Below are positions 34,780 through 42,701 of a stretch of 64,000 nt of DNA, piece after piece. This DNA is from Rhodospirillales bacterium BBD 1991-14 (lineage in GTDB: Bacteria; Pseudomonadota; Alphaproteobacteria; Kiloniellales; Kiloniellaceae): the NCBI GenBank assembly GCA_001657395.1, contig LYSY01000003.1, positions 124,001-188,000 of the forward strand, written 5' to 3'. The notes under the pieces are model-generated. The model was not told the origin of the DNA. It made no database searches and saw only the letters and a program-made list of their open reading frames with translations. Each line of letters begins with the position of its first letter. Positions within the stretch are counted from its first letter, which is position 1. The position numbers and the translations under genes were made by a program.

Positions 34780-35626
34780 CGTTCCACTCCACCTGCCATG
34801 ATCCCGGCGCCGCGCCGCGGCAGCGCAGGAGGTCCAGCCGCCAGCGCGGGCGGCCGATGAATGCCGTATCGTTTTCGTCGTGCGAGGCCGCCGCCGTCAC
34901 CCGCCAGCGGCTGAGGGCGGCGCTGGCCTCGCGCCCGCGCCGGCGCGGCCGGAAGCGGCGGTGCAGGGCGAAGGCGGTGACCCCAGACGCTTCGGCGGCC
35001 AGTTGCAGGCGCCGCCCGGCGAGACGGTCGAGGCCCTCGACCTCCCCCACCACGGCGGCGAGGCGGCGGCAGCGCAGCCCCTCCTCCATCGCCCAGAAGA
35101 GGTCGGCCTCGTTGCGGGCGCGCACCAGCACCAGGCGGCCGGGGTCGAGCCCGCGGGTGGCCAGCGCCGGCGGATAGAGATCGCCCCAGCGTGAGACCCA
35201 GAGGATGTCCCCGGCGCCGGGGAAGCGGGCCTGGTGGCGCGCCAGCAGGGCGAGGCAGAAGCCCAGCGTCACCCCGTCGTCCCACTCGGCGCGCTCGCCC
35301 TCGATCTCGTGCAGCGCTCCCAGCGGCAGCCCGCCGCCGGGCAGCGCCGCGTCCAGGGCGGCAAGGCCGAGGGGCAGCACCGGCCGCGCCGTTCCGGGAA
35401 GCCCACCGTATCCACCGGGCCCCTCTTCGATCTGCCGCACCCGCGCCCGCAGCGCCGCGAGCCCGGCCCGCGCGCCCGCCGCCGAGTCGTGCCGGGGACC
35501 CGGAGTCGCCGGCCCGCCGGAGAATTCTGAAACCCCGGAGCGCCCCAAGAGCCCCGGAAACCGGGAGACCCCGAGCGGTCCCGGCGCCCCGGCCTCCCGG
35601 CCTTTTGCGCGCAGAGCAGGTGCCAT
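34628..35626 (-). CDS. imuA: ImuA, RecA-like component of the mutasome
   Basis: 332 residues. The central RecA-like core is recognisable: LGLAALDAALPGGGLPLGAL, HEIEGERAEWDDGVTLGFCL, DILWVSRWGDLYPPALATRG, then FWAMEEGLRCRRLAAVVGEV. ImuA works with ImuB and DnaE2 in SOS mutagenesis. The C-terminal region after residue 275 is Arg/Pro/Lys-rich and overlaps the start of imuB. A LexA box stands 37 bases before the ATG. The first 50 residues look poorly conserved, so a later start is possible. Confidence 0.88.
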   Translation of the reverse strand: MAPALRAKGREAGAPGPLGVSRFPGLLGRSGVSEFSGGPATPGPRHDSAAGARAGLAALRARVRQIEEGPGGYGGLPGTARPVLPLGLAALDAALPGGGLPLGALHEIEGERAEWDDGVTLGFCLALLARHQARFPGAGDILWVSRWGDLYPPALATRGLDPGRLVLVRARNEADLFWAMEEGLRCRRLAAVVGEVEGLDRLAGRRLQLAAEASGVTAFALHRRFRPRRRGREASAALSRWRVTAAASHDENDTAFIGRPRWRLDLLRCRGAAPGSWQVEWNDAACGFSLAPALCDRPLAKGPPAKTQPAVGREPRKAESRTAGLLAFRQAG

Positions 35627-35662
35627 ATCCGGCCCCTCAACCTAGAGATTACAATGGTGTTT

Positions 35663-35677
35663 GTTCTTGTTTTGTTC
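35663..35677 (-). promoter_or_regulatory. LexA (SOS) box controlling imuA-imuB
   Basis: GTTC-TTGTTTT-GTTC, an exact match to the alphaproteobacterial LexA direct repeat GTTC-N7-GTTC (GAAC-N7-GAAC in gene orientation), 37 bases upstream of the imuA start codon. Confidence 0.9.
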
Positions 35678-35814
35678 TACATCGCCCTAGGCAGAGAGTC
35701 AAGGTTGGGGGGTGGGAGGGACCGGATTGAGTGGGCATCTGTCCCGATGGCGGCATTGCGCCTCGTACCCTCCGGCGTTTTGCCGAAATGCAGCCGCTCG
35801 GGTATAACCCGGGG

Positions 35815-36195
35815 ATGAATATCTACGGCTTCGACCACATCGTCCTCTGTGTGCGCAGCGTGGAGGCGACGCTTGAATTCTATCAGCGCGTCCTCGGCCT
35901 GGAGGCGCGCGAGGAACGGGCCGGCAAGTGGTCGCTTCATTTCGGATCGAACAAGATCAGCGTCCAGGATGCGGACAGCCTGCCCCAACTCGCCGAGAGG
36001 ACGGTGCCGGGCAGCGGCAATTTCTGCGTCCTGACCGAGCTGCCGATGGAAGAGGTGATCGCCCGGCTTCGCGCGCATGACGTGGAGATCGTCGAGGGCC
36101 CCGCGGAGAAAGCCGGCGCGGTCGGGAAGCTGATGTCGGTCTATTTCCGCGATCCCGATGCCAACCTCGTCGAAGTCAGCAACAGGATTTCCTGA
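35815..36195 (+). CDS. VOC-family (glyoxalase-like) protein
   Basis: 126 residues with two beta-alpha-beta-beta-beta halves: YGFDHIVLCVRSVEATLEFY at the start and SVYFRDPDANLVEVSNR at the end, giving His and Glu metal ligands. Members include lyases, dioxygenases and resistance proteins. ATG 35815 is used because the domain begins there and GGGG precedes it. It is followed by a second VOC gene and a GFA gene on the same strand. Confidence 0.82.
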   Translation: MNIYGFDHIVLCVRSVEATLEFYQRVLGLEAREERAGKWSLHFGSNKISVQDADSLPQLAERTVPGSGNFCVLTELPMEEVIARLRAHDVEIVEGPAEKAGAVGKLMSVYFRDPDANLVEVSNRIS

Positions 36196-36264
36196 CGCCC
36201 GACCCGGCGCACTTCGAGTCTTCGGGGGCCCGGGGGGAGGCACGTTGCAGACAGGAGCGGCTGC

Positions 36265-36681
36265 ATGCTGAGCTACATCAGGGTTGGTGCCAACGATACC
36301 GCGCTCTCGGGGCGTTTCTACACGGCCATCCTGACCCCGCTGGGCTACAGGAAAGAGGAAGTGCCGGAAGGTATTGAATTCACCTTTCCGGACCGGCCCG
36401 GCCGGTCCCCCGGCCCCGCCGCGGTATACGTGGCGAAGCCATACGACGGGAAGGAGGCGACCGTCGGCAACGGCTCCATGACGGCCTTCCAAGCCGAGAC
36501 GCAGGAGATGGTCCGCACCCTTCACGCCGCTGGTCTTGAGGCGGGCGGCTCCGACGAGGGCGCTCCCGGCTTCCGGGCCCAATACGGCGACCGCTTCTAT
36601 GTCGGATATCTCCGCGACCCCCTGGGCAACAAGGTCGCGATCTTCTGTGCGAACCCGGCGGAGGGCGTTCGGGGCCGCTGA
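36265..36681 (+). CDS. VOC-family protein
   Basis: 138 residues: MLSYIRVGANDTALSGRFYT, then TAFQAETQEMVRTLHAAGLE and FYVGYLRDPLGNKVAIFCAN. It is distinct from the neighbour at 35815 and closer to the bleomycin-resistance-like group with a long middle loop. Substrate unknown. GFA gene starts 12 bases downstream, so probably one transcript. Confidence 0.82.
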   Translation: MLSYIRVGANDTALSGRFYTAILTPLGYRKEEVPEGIEFTFPDRPGRSPGPAAVYVAKPYDGKEATVGNGSMTAFQAETQEMVRTLHAAGLEAGGSDEGAPGFRAQYGDRFYVGYLRDPLGNKVAIFCANPAEGVRGR

Positions 36682-36693
36682 CTATGGGACGGC

Positions 36694-37149
36694 ATGGATA
36701 TGACACGACGGAAAGCGACATGCAGATGCGGGCAACTCACTGCGGTCTGTGAAGGCGAACCGGTGCGTGTGTCCGTCTGCCACTGTCTCGAATGTCAGAA
36801 GCGCAGCGGCAGTGCCTTTGCCGCACAAGCCCGTTGGCCGGATGAAAAGGTCACGATTTCCGGCGACTCGGTCGTCTGGGAACGCGTTGCCGACAGCGGT
36901 CACCGCGCGACGTACAGATTCTGCCCCGTTTGCGGATCGACGCTTGCCTATGTCATCGAGGGATGGCCGGGTGTGACCGCCATTCCCGTCGGCGCTTTCG
37001 CCGATCCGGATTTCCCCAGGCCCCACTTTTCCGTCTACGAGCACAGGAAACACTGCTGGACAGAGGTGCTCGGAGAGGACGTCGCCCACTCATCCGATCC
37101 CGGTATCGCGCCGACACCGGGCGGGCAGTTGGGGGCAGAGCAGGACTAA
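36694..37149 (+). CDS. GFA (glutathione-dependent formaldehyde-activating-like) zinc protein
   Basis: 151 residues. Zinc-binding cysteines CRCGQL, CHCLECQKRSGSAF and CPVCGSTLAY form the CENP-V/GFA fold. Despite the family name, most members have no proven formaldehyde activity. Start may instead be ATG 36700 (MTRRKATC). Confidence 0.85.
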   Translation: MDMTRRKATCRCGQLTAVCEGEPVRVSVCHCLECQKRSGSAFAAQARWPDEKVTISGDSVVWERVADSGHRATYRFCPVCGSTLAYVIEGWPGVTAIPVGAFADPDFPRPHFSVYEHRKHCWTEVLGEDVAHSSDPGIAPTPGGQLGAEQD

Positions 37150-37238
37150 CGCGGATCTGCTCCAGCGCCGCGGCGGCGTTCGATTGAACAACGCCGCCCC
37201 GGAGCGGCACCGCCGCCCCGGGCGTTGCGCTCTGCGGC

Positions 37239-37691
37239 TCAGGCCGCACTGCCCTTCACGACGTCAGGCATGCCATCGGCGCCGCCCACAGCCGAGAGGG
37301 CCACGACGGGGTTCCAGTAGTCACGGTAGCCGACGATCTTGCCGTTCCGGACCCGGATGACGTTGATGTATTTCTGATCGTATGGCAGGCCGGTTTTCCG
37401 GCCCGTGCTGTTCCGCGCCTCGAATTCGAGGATCACGACCTCCGGATCGGTGGTTCGGTAGAGCGCGGTCTCCGCCAGCTCCTGAATGTCGTAGTGTTCG
37501 CGAACCACCGGGAGGTAGTTGGCGACGGCGGCGCGGCCCTTCAGGCAATTGGACCCGGCCGGAGCATAGGGCGCCTCGAAAACGACGTCCTCGGCGCACA
37601 TCTCCGGGAAGCTGTCCGCCGGGTCGAGAAGGTCACCCAGGCTGTTTTGCAGCAATGTCGTAAGCGCAGGCAATGGATCGGTGTCAGGCAT
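37239..37691 (-). CDS. SnoaL/NTF2-like protein
   Basis: 150 residues: an alpha+beta barrel pattern with the pocket-lining segments VFEAPYAPAGSNCLKGRAAV, VVILEFEARNSTGRKTGLPY and NVIRVRNGKIVGYRDYWNP. Such proteins are small isomerases or ligand-binding proteins. It is divergent from a TetR gene with a 28-bp palindrome between, so likely its regulatory target. Confidence 0.82.
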   Translation of the reverse strand: MPDTDPLPALTTLLQNSLGDLLDPADSFPEMCAEDVVFEAPYAPAGSNCLKGRAAVANYLPVVREHYDIQELAETALYRTTDPEVVILEFEARNSTGRKTGLPYDQKYINVIRVRNGKIVGYRDYWNPVVALSAVGGADGMPDVVKGSAA

Positions 37692-37756
37692 CGGAACGCT
37701 CCTTCCTTCATGGTGCTCTGGTCTTCATGGGGCCCTGAAGGGGAAGATGGGGAGCA

Positions 37757-37784
37757 TTCGTCGGAACGCAACCGTTCCGACGAA
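37757..37784. promoter_or_regulatory. Perfect 28-bp palindrome, probable TetR operator
   Basis: Arms TTCGTCGGAACG / CGTTCCGACGAA with a CAAC spacer, 66 bases upstream of the SnoaL start and about 150 upstream of the TetR start. No T run follows the stem in either direction, so an operator is preferred over a terminator. Confidence 0.7.
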
Positions 37785-37932
37785 AAAAATCGACCGCGGC
37801 GTTCGCTCCGGCGCATCGCAGAGGCGGCAGTTTGGCGAGACTTTCGCGAGTCTTTCGAACTTGGCCCCGCCGGCCATTTCCGGTTTGTCTCGCATCAGTG
37901 GAACGCTAACGTACCGACGTACGACAAGCAGG

Positions 37933-38550
37933 ATGCGGATGGAACACAAAGGCTCCGACCAAAAGCCACGGCGACTGTCCGGCGCAGCGCTGCAAAGGCC
38001 TGCGCTGACACAAGCCCTCTATCGCGCCTTCTTCGACGAATGGGCCGAACGGGGCTACGCGGCCCTGAGCCTCGAACGCGTCGCCAGGAAAGCCGGGGCA
38101 GGCAAAGCCGCGATCTACCGCCGCTGGCCGTCGAAGCGCGCGTTTGCCGACGAGGCGATAAAGGATGTCGCATTGGCCGTGACGCCCATCTCCGATGAGG
38201 GCAGCCTCGAAGCGGATATCGCCGCCTTCCTGCGTTCGCTGCGAACCGTCTTCCGTCACCCCACGGTGCGGCGCATCCTGCCGGACCTCCTGGCCGAGCG
38301 GGCCCGGTCGGACGAATTGGCGCCCTTGCTCGAGACGGTCGCGACGGCGCGCCGCGGCCGGGCTGAGGACCTGCTCGATCGGGCAATCGCCCGCGGCGAA
38401 CTTCCCGTCAGCCTCGACCGCGCGCTCGCCCTGGACCTGCTGCCATCGCCGCTCTACTGGCGCATGATCGTGAACCAGCGGCGGATATCCTCCGACGAGT
38501 TGCGCCGGCAGGCCCATGTCCTTGCCGTGGCGCTGAAGGCCGCAGGCTAG
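37933..38550 (+). CDS. TetR-family transcriptional regulator
   Basis: 205 residues. The HTH is RAFFDEWAERGYAALSLERV, ARKAGAGKAAIYRRWPSKRA, followed by a helical ligand domain with the segment FRHPTVRRILPDLLAERARS, typical of TetR C-terminal family C. MRMEHKG at 37933 is preferred; the frame is open upstream through the palindrome but without coding character. It likely represses the divergent SnoaL gene and itself. Confidence 0.88.
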   Translation: MRMEHKGSDQKPRRLSGAALQRPALTQALYRAFFDEWAERGYAALSLERVARKAGAGKAAIYRRWPSKRAFADEAIKDVALAVTPISDEGSLEADIAAFLRSLRTVFRHPTVRRILPDLLAERARSDELAPLLETVATARRGRAEDLLDRAIARGELPVSLDRALALDLLPSPLYWRMIVNQRRISSDELRRQAHVLAVALKAAG

Positions 38551-38743
38551 CGCGGAACGGCCCGGATGCAGCGCTGTGATCAGGCACCCCCAATCCTTGG
38601 CCCCTCGGGTCCTTGACGCCCCCGGTTCCTTGACGCCGGGTTTGAACCTCCCTAGCCTCTGATCCGTTGCTGTAGGGCGCATCGGCCTGCGGGCCGGAGG
38701 GGCATTGCCCGCCTACGCCAGAGTCCCATCAAGAAACGCGCCC

Positions 38744-39385
38744 ATGCCGAACATCGAAAACCTCAGAAAGCAGGCCAAGCTTTACCTGCGGTGGCACCGT
38801 GAAGGGTACTTCCCTGTTGCGGCGCAGATCAGCCGCTTCCTGGCCCGATACCGGGACCTGCCCGACAGGGAGGTGCTGCGCGCCGCTTTCAAGCTCAGCG
38901 ACGCGCAGGAGCTTGTCGCCAGAAAGCACGGTTTCGAGACCTGGCCGGCGCTCATGGAAGGTATCGAAACGATGACGGCATCCGCACCCTCCCCTGCCCG
39001 CAGACCGACGATCCTGGCGGCCGAACCGCAGCTCTTCGTCTCCGACATGGAGCGTGCCTGCCGGTTTTATGGCGAGAAGCTCGGGTTCAGGACCGGGGTC
39101 TCCTATGGAGACCCGCCGTTCTACGCCCAGGTCTGCCGTGATGGAGCGCGCCTGAACCTGCGGAAGGTCGGCGGGCCGGTGTTCGACGGTGGGTTCCGGA
39201 CCCGGGAGCGCGACGCCCTTTCCGCGACGCTGACGCTCGACGATGCCAAGCCGCTGTTTCTGGAGTTCCGGGAAGCAGAGGTCCCCTTTCACCAGACCCT
39301 GAGAACCGAGCCATGGGGCGCCCGCAGCTTCATCGTGCAGGACCCGGACGGCAACCTGATCTGCTTCGCGGGCGGTGCAGGCTAG
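38744..39385 (+). CDS. VOC-family protein with an N-terminal helical domain
   Basis: 213 residues. Residues 1-75 (MPNIENLRKQAKLYLRWHRE, then LSDAQELVARKHGFETWPAL) match the short helical head seen in front of some glyoxalase-like and ankyrin proteins. The rest is a VOC domain (PQLFVSDMERACRFYGEKLG to FIVQDPDGNLICFAGG). The C-terminal half resembles bleomycin-resistance proteins; the ligand is unknown. Confidence 0.82.
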   Translation: MPNIENLRKQAKLYLRWHREGYFPVAAQISRFLARYRDLPDREVLRAAFKLSDAQELVARKHGFETWPALMEGIETMTASAPSPARRPTILAAEPQLFVSDMERACRFYGEKLGFRTGVSYGDPPFYAQVCRDGARLNLRKVGGPVFDGGFRTRERDALSATLTLDDAKPLFLEFREAEVPFHQTLRTEPWGARSFIVQDPDGNLICFAGGAG

Positions 39386-39486
39386 TCCGCCTGGGGCCGG
39401 GTTCCGGTGATGGCGTTGATCATCGCTCCCCCCGGCCTAAAGCCTGGCCAGACATGTCTGCCGGAATGCCCGGCCATAAAGCCTGT

Positions 39487-40899
39487 TCATGCAGGCGCTT
39501 TAAGGGCGATCGACTGGTGTGCCCAGTTTTCGGCAATGGCCGCATGGTGCGTCACCAGCACAATGGAAATGCCTTTATCCTCCGTGATCCCGGCAAGCAT
39601 TTCGAGCGTTTGACGCTGCGTGATGGGATCGAGCCGGCTGGTCGGCTCATCGGCAAGCAGCACAACCGGCCCCACGGTGAGCGCGCGGGCAACGGAGATC
39701 CGCTGCAGCTCTCCGCCCGACACCGCGTCCGGACGGCGCTCCAGCAGGTCGGGATACAGGTTCAAGGCCGTCAGATACTCCGAGACGCGATCCCAGGTGA
39801 CGCCGTGCAGGCGGGCGACGTCCCGCAGGCTGCGTTCCAAGGGAACATGCGGCGGAAACGCGGCAGGCGGATCCTGGTAGAGTTTCTGCACCGCGTGCCG
39901 GCCCAGACCCTTGGCTCTTTGAACGCCTCCGCGCGCCGGCGCGATCAGCCCTGCAAGCGTGTCGAGAAGCGTGGTCTTGCCGATGCCGCTGGGGCCCGTG
40001 ACCGCGACCCGCTCGCCCGCACGCAGGGTCAGATCGAAACCCTCGATCAGCACCCGGTCGCCCCGGGTGACAGCGAGGTCCTTGGCGGTGAGGACGACAG
40101 CACCATCTTCCGGGCTCTCCGACTTCGGCCAGGTTTGCGGATCTGCCGCCAAAAGGTCCCGCGTGTAGGGATCTTGCGGATCAGCCAGGATGAGATGGGT
40201 CAGCCCCTGCTCGATCACGCGGCCATTGCGCAACACGATGATATCCCCACCGAGCGCGCGCGCCACCGAGGCCTCGTGGGTGATCACCAGAAGCGCTCCG
40301 CCATTGTCAGGCACCTGGGCGAGCAGGCCGACCACACGGGCATGGCGCTCCGCATCCAAACCCTTGGTCGGCTCATCGGCCAGCAGGATCGGAGCGCGGC
40401 CTGCCGTCGCGGCGGCAAAGGCAACGCGTTGGGCCATGCCCCCCGACAGCGTACCGGGCAGGCGCCGCTCCGAACCCTCAAGGCCCAGGGTCTCAAAATC
40501 GCGGACGCATGCCCGCCGCGCGCCGTCCGGGGGCAAGCCGGCGACATAACGGTGTGCCTCGGCCACCTGCCGCCCCGCTCGCATCAACGGATCAAGCGCG
40601 CGCCACGGCTCCTGCGGAAGCGTCGCGATATCGCGCCCCCAAAGGGCGGAGCGGTCCGCCGGGGAGAGGGCATCGACCCGCCGGCCATTGATCGTAATCC
40701 TGCCCTCGGCCCGCAGTTCCTTGGGTAGCGTGCCGAGGATAGCCTGCGCGGTCAGGCTTTTGCCTGCGCCGGTTTCGCCCATGATGACCAGCGTCTCACC
40801 CGCCGCGACCCGGAAGCTCACCGGGCCCAGCAGCCTGGTTGCCCCGAAAAAGACCGACAGCGCCTCCACAGCGATGCTGGGCGTGTCATTAACAGGCAT
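39487..40899 (-). CDS. Fused double ATPase of a nickel/peptide-type ABC importer
   Basis: 470 residues with two complete nucleotide-binding domains (DppD-DppF-like fusion). First: Walker A GETGAGKSLTAQ, signature LSGGMAQRVAFA, Walker B ILLADEPTKGLD. Second: GPSGIGKTTLLD, VSGGELQRISVA and VVLLADEPTSRLD. It is the last gene of an operon with binding protein 42698, permease 41748 and permease 40912. Fusion of the two ATPases is seen in a subset of this family. Confidence 0.92.
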   Translation of the reverse strand: MPVNDTPSIAVEALSVFFGATRLLGPVSFRVAAGETLVIMGETGAGKSLTAQAILGTLPKELRAEGRITINGRRVDALSPADRSALWGRDIATLPQEPWRALDPLMRAGRQVAEAHRYVAGLPPDGARRACVRDFETLGLEGSERRLPGTLSGGMAQRVAFAAATAGRAPILLADEPTKGLDAERHARVVGLLAQVPDNGGALLVITHEASVARALGGDIIVLRNGRVIEQGLTHLILADPQDPYTRDLLAADPQTWPKSESPEDGAVVLTAKDLAVTRGDRVLIEGFDLTLRAGERVAVTGPSGIGKTTLLDTLAGLIAPARGGVQRAKGLGRHAVQKLYQDPPAAFPPHVPLERSLRDVARLHGVTWDRVSEYLTALNLYPDLLERRPDAVSGGELQRISVARALTVGPVVLLADEPTSRLDPITQRQTLEMLAGITEDKGISIVLVTHHAAIAENWAHQSIALKAPA

Positions 40900-40911
40900 G
40901 GCTGGCTACGG

Positions 40912-41751
40912 TCATGGTCGGCGCATCCCGCCGACGCTGAGGTGGAGCGCAAGCACCGTAATCACCAGGCAGGCCACGGGCTGCAGGATCAAAAACGGCG
41001 CCTCGCGCCAATACGGCAGAAGCTCGGTCATCATGACCCCCCATTCGGCCGTGGGCGGGCGCACGCCCACGCTGACGAACCCGAGCGCGGCAACGGCCGT
41101 GACCGCGGTCGCCGCGCCGAAGGCTGCAATCGTCAAGAGGCCGGGACCGATTTCCGGCACGAGGTGGCGGCGGATGATGAGCCCCGGCGTCAATCCCAGA
41201 AGGCGCGACGCTTCCACGGCCGGCTCCGCCAGCACGATTCGCGCGCGTTGGCGGGTGTAACGGAAGTACTCCACCCAAAGGGTCAGCGAGATGCCCGCGT
41301 AGAGGGCCCACCATGACCCCGGAGAGATCGCCGCCAGCATCAACACCAGCAGCAGCCCGGGAAGGGCGAGGACGGCGTCGGCGAAGCTGGTCAGCACCCG
41401 GTCGGTCCAACCCCCGTACCAGGCGGCCAGGATCCCCAGCAGCGTCCCCGGAAGGCCGGCCGTCAGCACCGACAGAACGGCAAGGGAGAGCGAAAGCTGC
41501 GCGCCCGACAGCAGGCGGGCCGCCATGTCCCGGCCCAGGTGGTCGGTGCCCAGCAGATTGTCGGCGCTTGGCGGTTGCCGCGCCTCCAGCAAGGACTGTT
41601 TGGCCGGGTCCTGACCGACGAGGTCGGGTCCGGCAACGGCGCAGACGGCCAGAAGCGCGAGGAGCGTGAAGCCAAGCCCCCGCGCAGGCCTGATCCGCGG
41701 CCAGGAGCGGCGGGGCCGGGGCATGGCCTCGATCTGCGTGTGATCCGTCAT
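40912..41751 (-). CDS. Nickel/peptide-type ABC transporter permease (DppC-like)
   Basis: 279 residues. A basic head, a first membrane span LGFTLLALLAVCAVAGPDLV, the family motif DNLLGTDHLGRDMAARLLSG and the EAA-like loop EASRLLGLTPGLIIRRHLVP are present. ATG 41751 overlaps the upstream permease stop as ATGA. Ends in a short tail 12 bases before the ATPase gene. Confidence 0.9.
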   Translation of the reverse strand: MTDHTQIEAMPRPRRSWPRIRPARGLGFTLLALLAVCAVAGPDLVGQDPAKQSLLEARQPPSADNLLGTDHLGRDMAARLLSGAQLSLSLAVLSVLTAGLPGTLLGILAAWYGGWTDRVLTSFADAVLALPGLLLVLMLAAISPGSWWALYAGISLTLWVEYFRYTRQRARIVLAEPAVEASRLLGLTPGLIIRRHLVPEIGPGLLTIAAFGAATAVTAVAALGFVSVGVRPPTAEWGVMMTELLPYWREAPFLILQPVACLVITVLALHLSVGGMRRP

Positions 41752-42701
41752 ACGGGGCGCGTCCTCGGGTCGATGCCACGGCAGGCGAGATCGATGACGA
41801 GGTTCAGCGCCACATAGATCAGGCCGAGTGTGAGGGCGGTGCCCTGGACCATGGCGACATCGCGGGCGAAAATCGCGTGGACGAGGGCGTGGCCGATGCC
41901 GGGCCAGGCGAAAACGGTCTCGACGATGACGACGCCTTCGATCAGGTAGGCCATCTGCACGCCGACGTAGGTGACGACGGGCAGCGATGCATTGCGCAGG
42001 ACATGGCGCAGAACGGACAGGCGCGCCGAAAGCCCTTTTGTGCGGGCGAAGAGCTGCCACTCCGCGGCCATCGCGTCGACCACCGCATCGCGCACCACGC
42101 GGTTCGAAACGGCGGCAAGGCCCAGGCCGAGCGTCAAGGACGGCAGCACCAGGTGCTCAGGTCCGCGAAAGCCGGCCACCGGGAAAAGCTTGAGCTGAAC
42201 GGCAAAGGCCAGAACCAGAACGACGCCGAGCGCGAAGGCCGGTATCGCCCGCACGAAAATCGAAAGCGCCAGGGTCACCCGGTCCACTACGCCGCCGGGC
42301 TTCAGCCCCGCCGCGATCCCGACAGGCACGGCAATGACGAGCGAGGTGACGACGGCGCCGCCGGCAAGAAGCAGCGAATAGCCGAGCTGCACCGCGATCT
42401 CGTCGATCACCGGCGAGCCGTAGACGAGAGACCGGCCGAGATCGAACTGCGCCAGGGCCCCGAGCCAGTCAAGAAGCTGTACGATCCAGTGGCGGTCGAG
42501 CCCCAGTTCGATGCGGACCGCCTCTGCCGCGGCGGCGTCCATCATGTCGTAGCCGTAGCGGCCCGCCGCGATCCGGTAAGCCGCATCGCCGGGCAGCGCC
42601 TGCATCATCGCGAAGCTCACGATGCCCACGATGACGGCGACAATGAAGGCCTGCAGCCCCCGCTGGGCGAGGGCTGCAAGAAAGGGCCGTGCAGCGGTCA
42701 T
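41748..42701 (-). CDS. Nickel/peptide-type ABC transporter permease (DppB-like)
   Basis: 317 residues. ALPGDAAYRIAAGRYG near residue 38, LGLDRHWIVQLLDWLGALAQ, FDLGRSLVYGSPV and the C-terminal FAWPGIGHALVHAIFARD are the DppB landmarks. The ATG overlaps the binding-protein stop as ATGA, so the four genes are tightly coupled. Confidence 0.92.
   Translation of the reverse strand: MTAARPFLAALAQRGLQAFIVAVIVGIVSFAMMQALPGDAAYRIAAGRYGYDMMDAAAAEAVRIELGLDRHWIVQLLDWLGALAQFDLGRSLVYGSPVIDEIAVQLGYSLLLAGGAVVTSLVIAVPVGIAAGLKPGGVVDRVTLALSIFVRAIPAFALGVVLVLAFAVQLKLFPVAGFRGPEHLVLPSLTLGLGLAAVSNRVVRDAVVDAMAAEWQLFARTKGLSARLSVLRHVLRNASLPVVTYVGVQMAYLIEGVVIVETVFAWPGIGHALVHAIFARDVAMVQGTALTLGLIYVALNLVIDLACRGIDPRTRPV

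Noticed and set aside
37757-37784. Intrinsic terminator
   Set aside because: The only homopolymer next to the stem is an A run on the plus strand; neither transcript direction gives a U tract.
37681-37932. An 84-codon N-terminal extension of the TetR gene
   Set aside because: It would translate through the perfect 28-bp palindrome and overlap the start of the divergent gene; TetR similarity begins after 37933.
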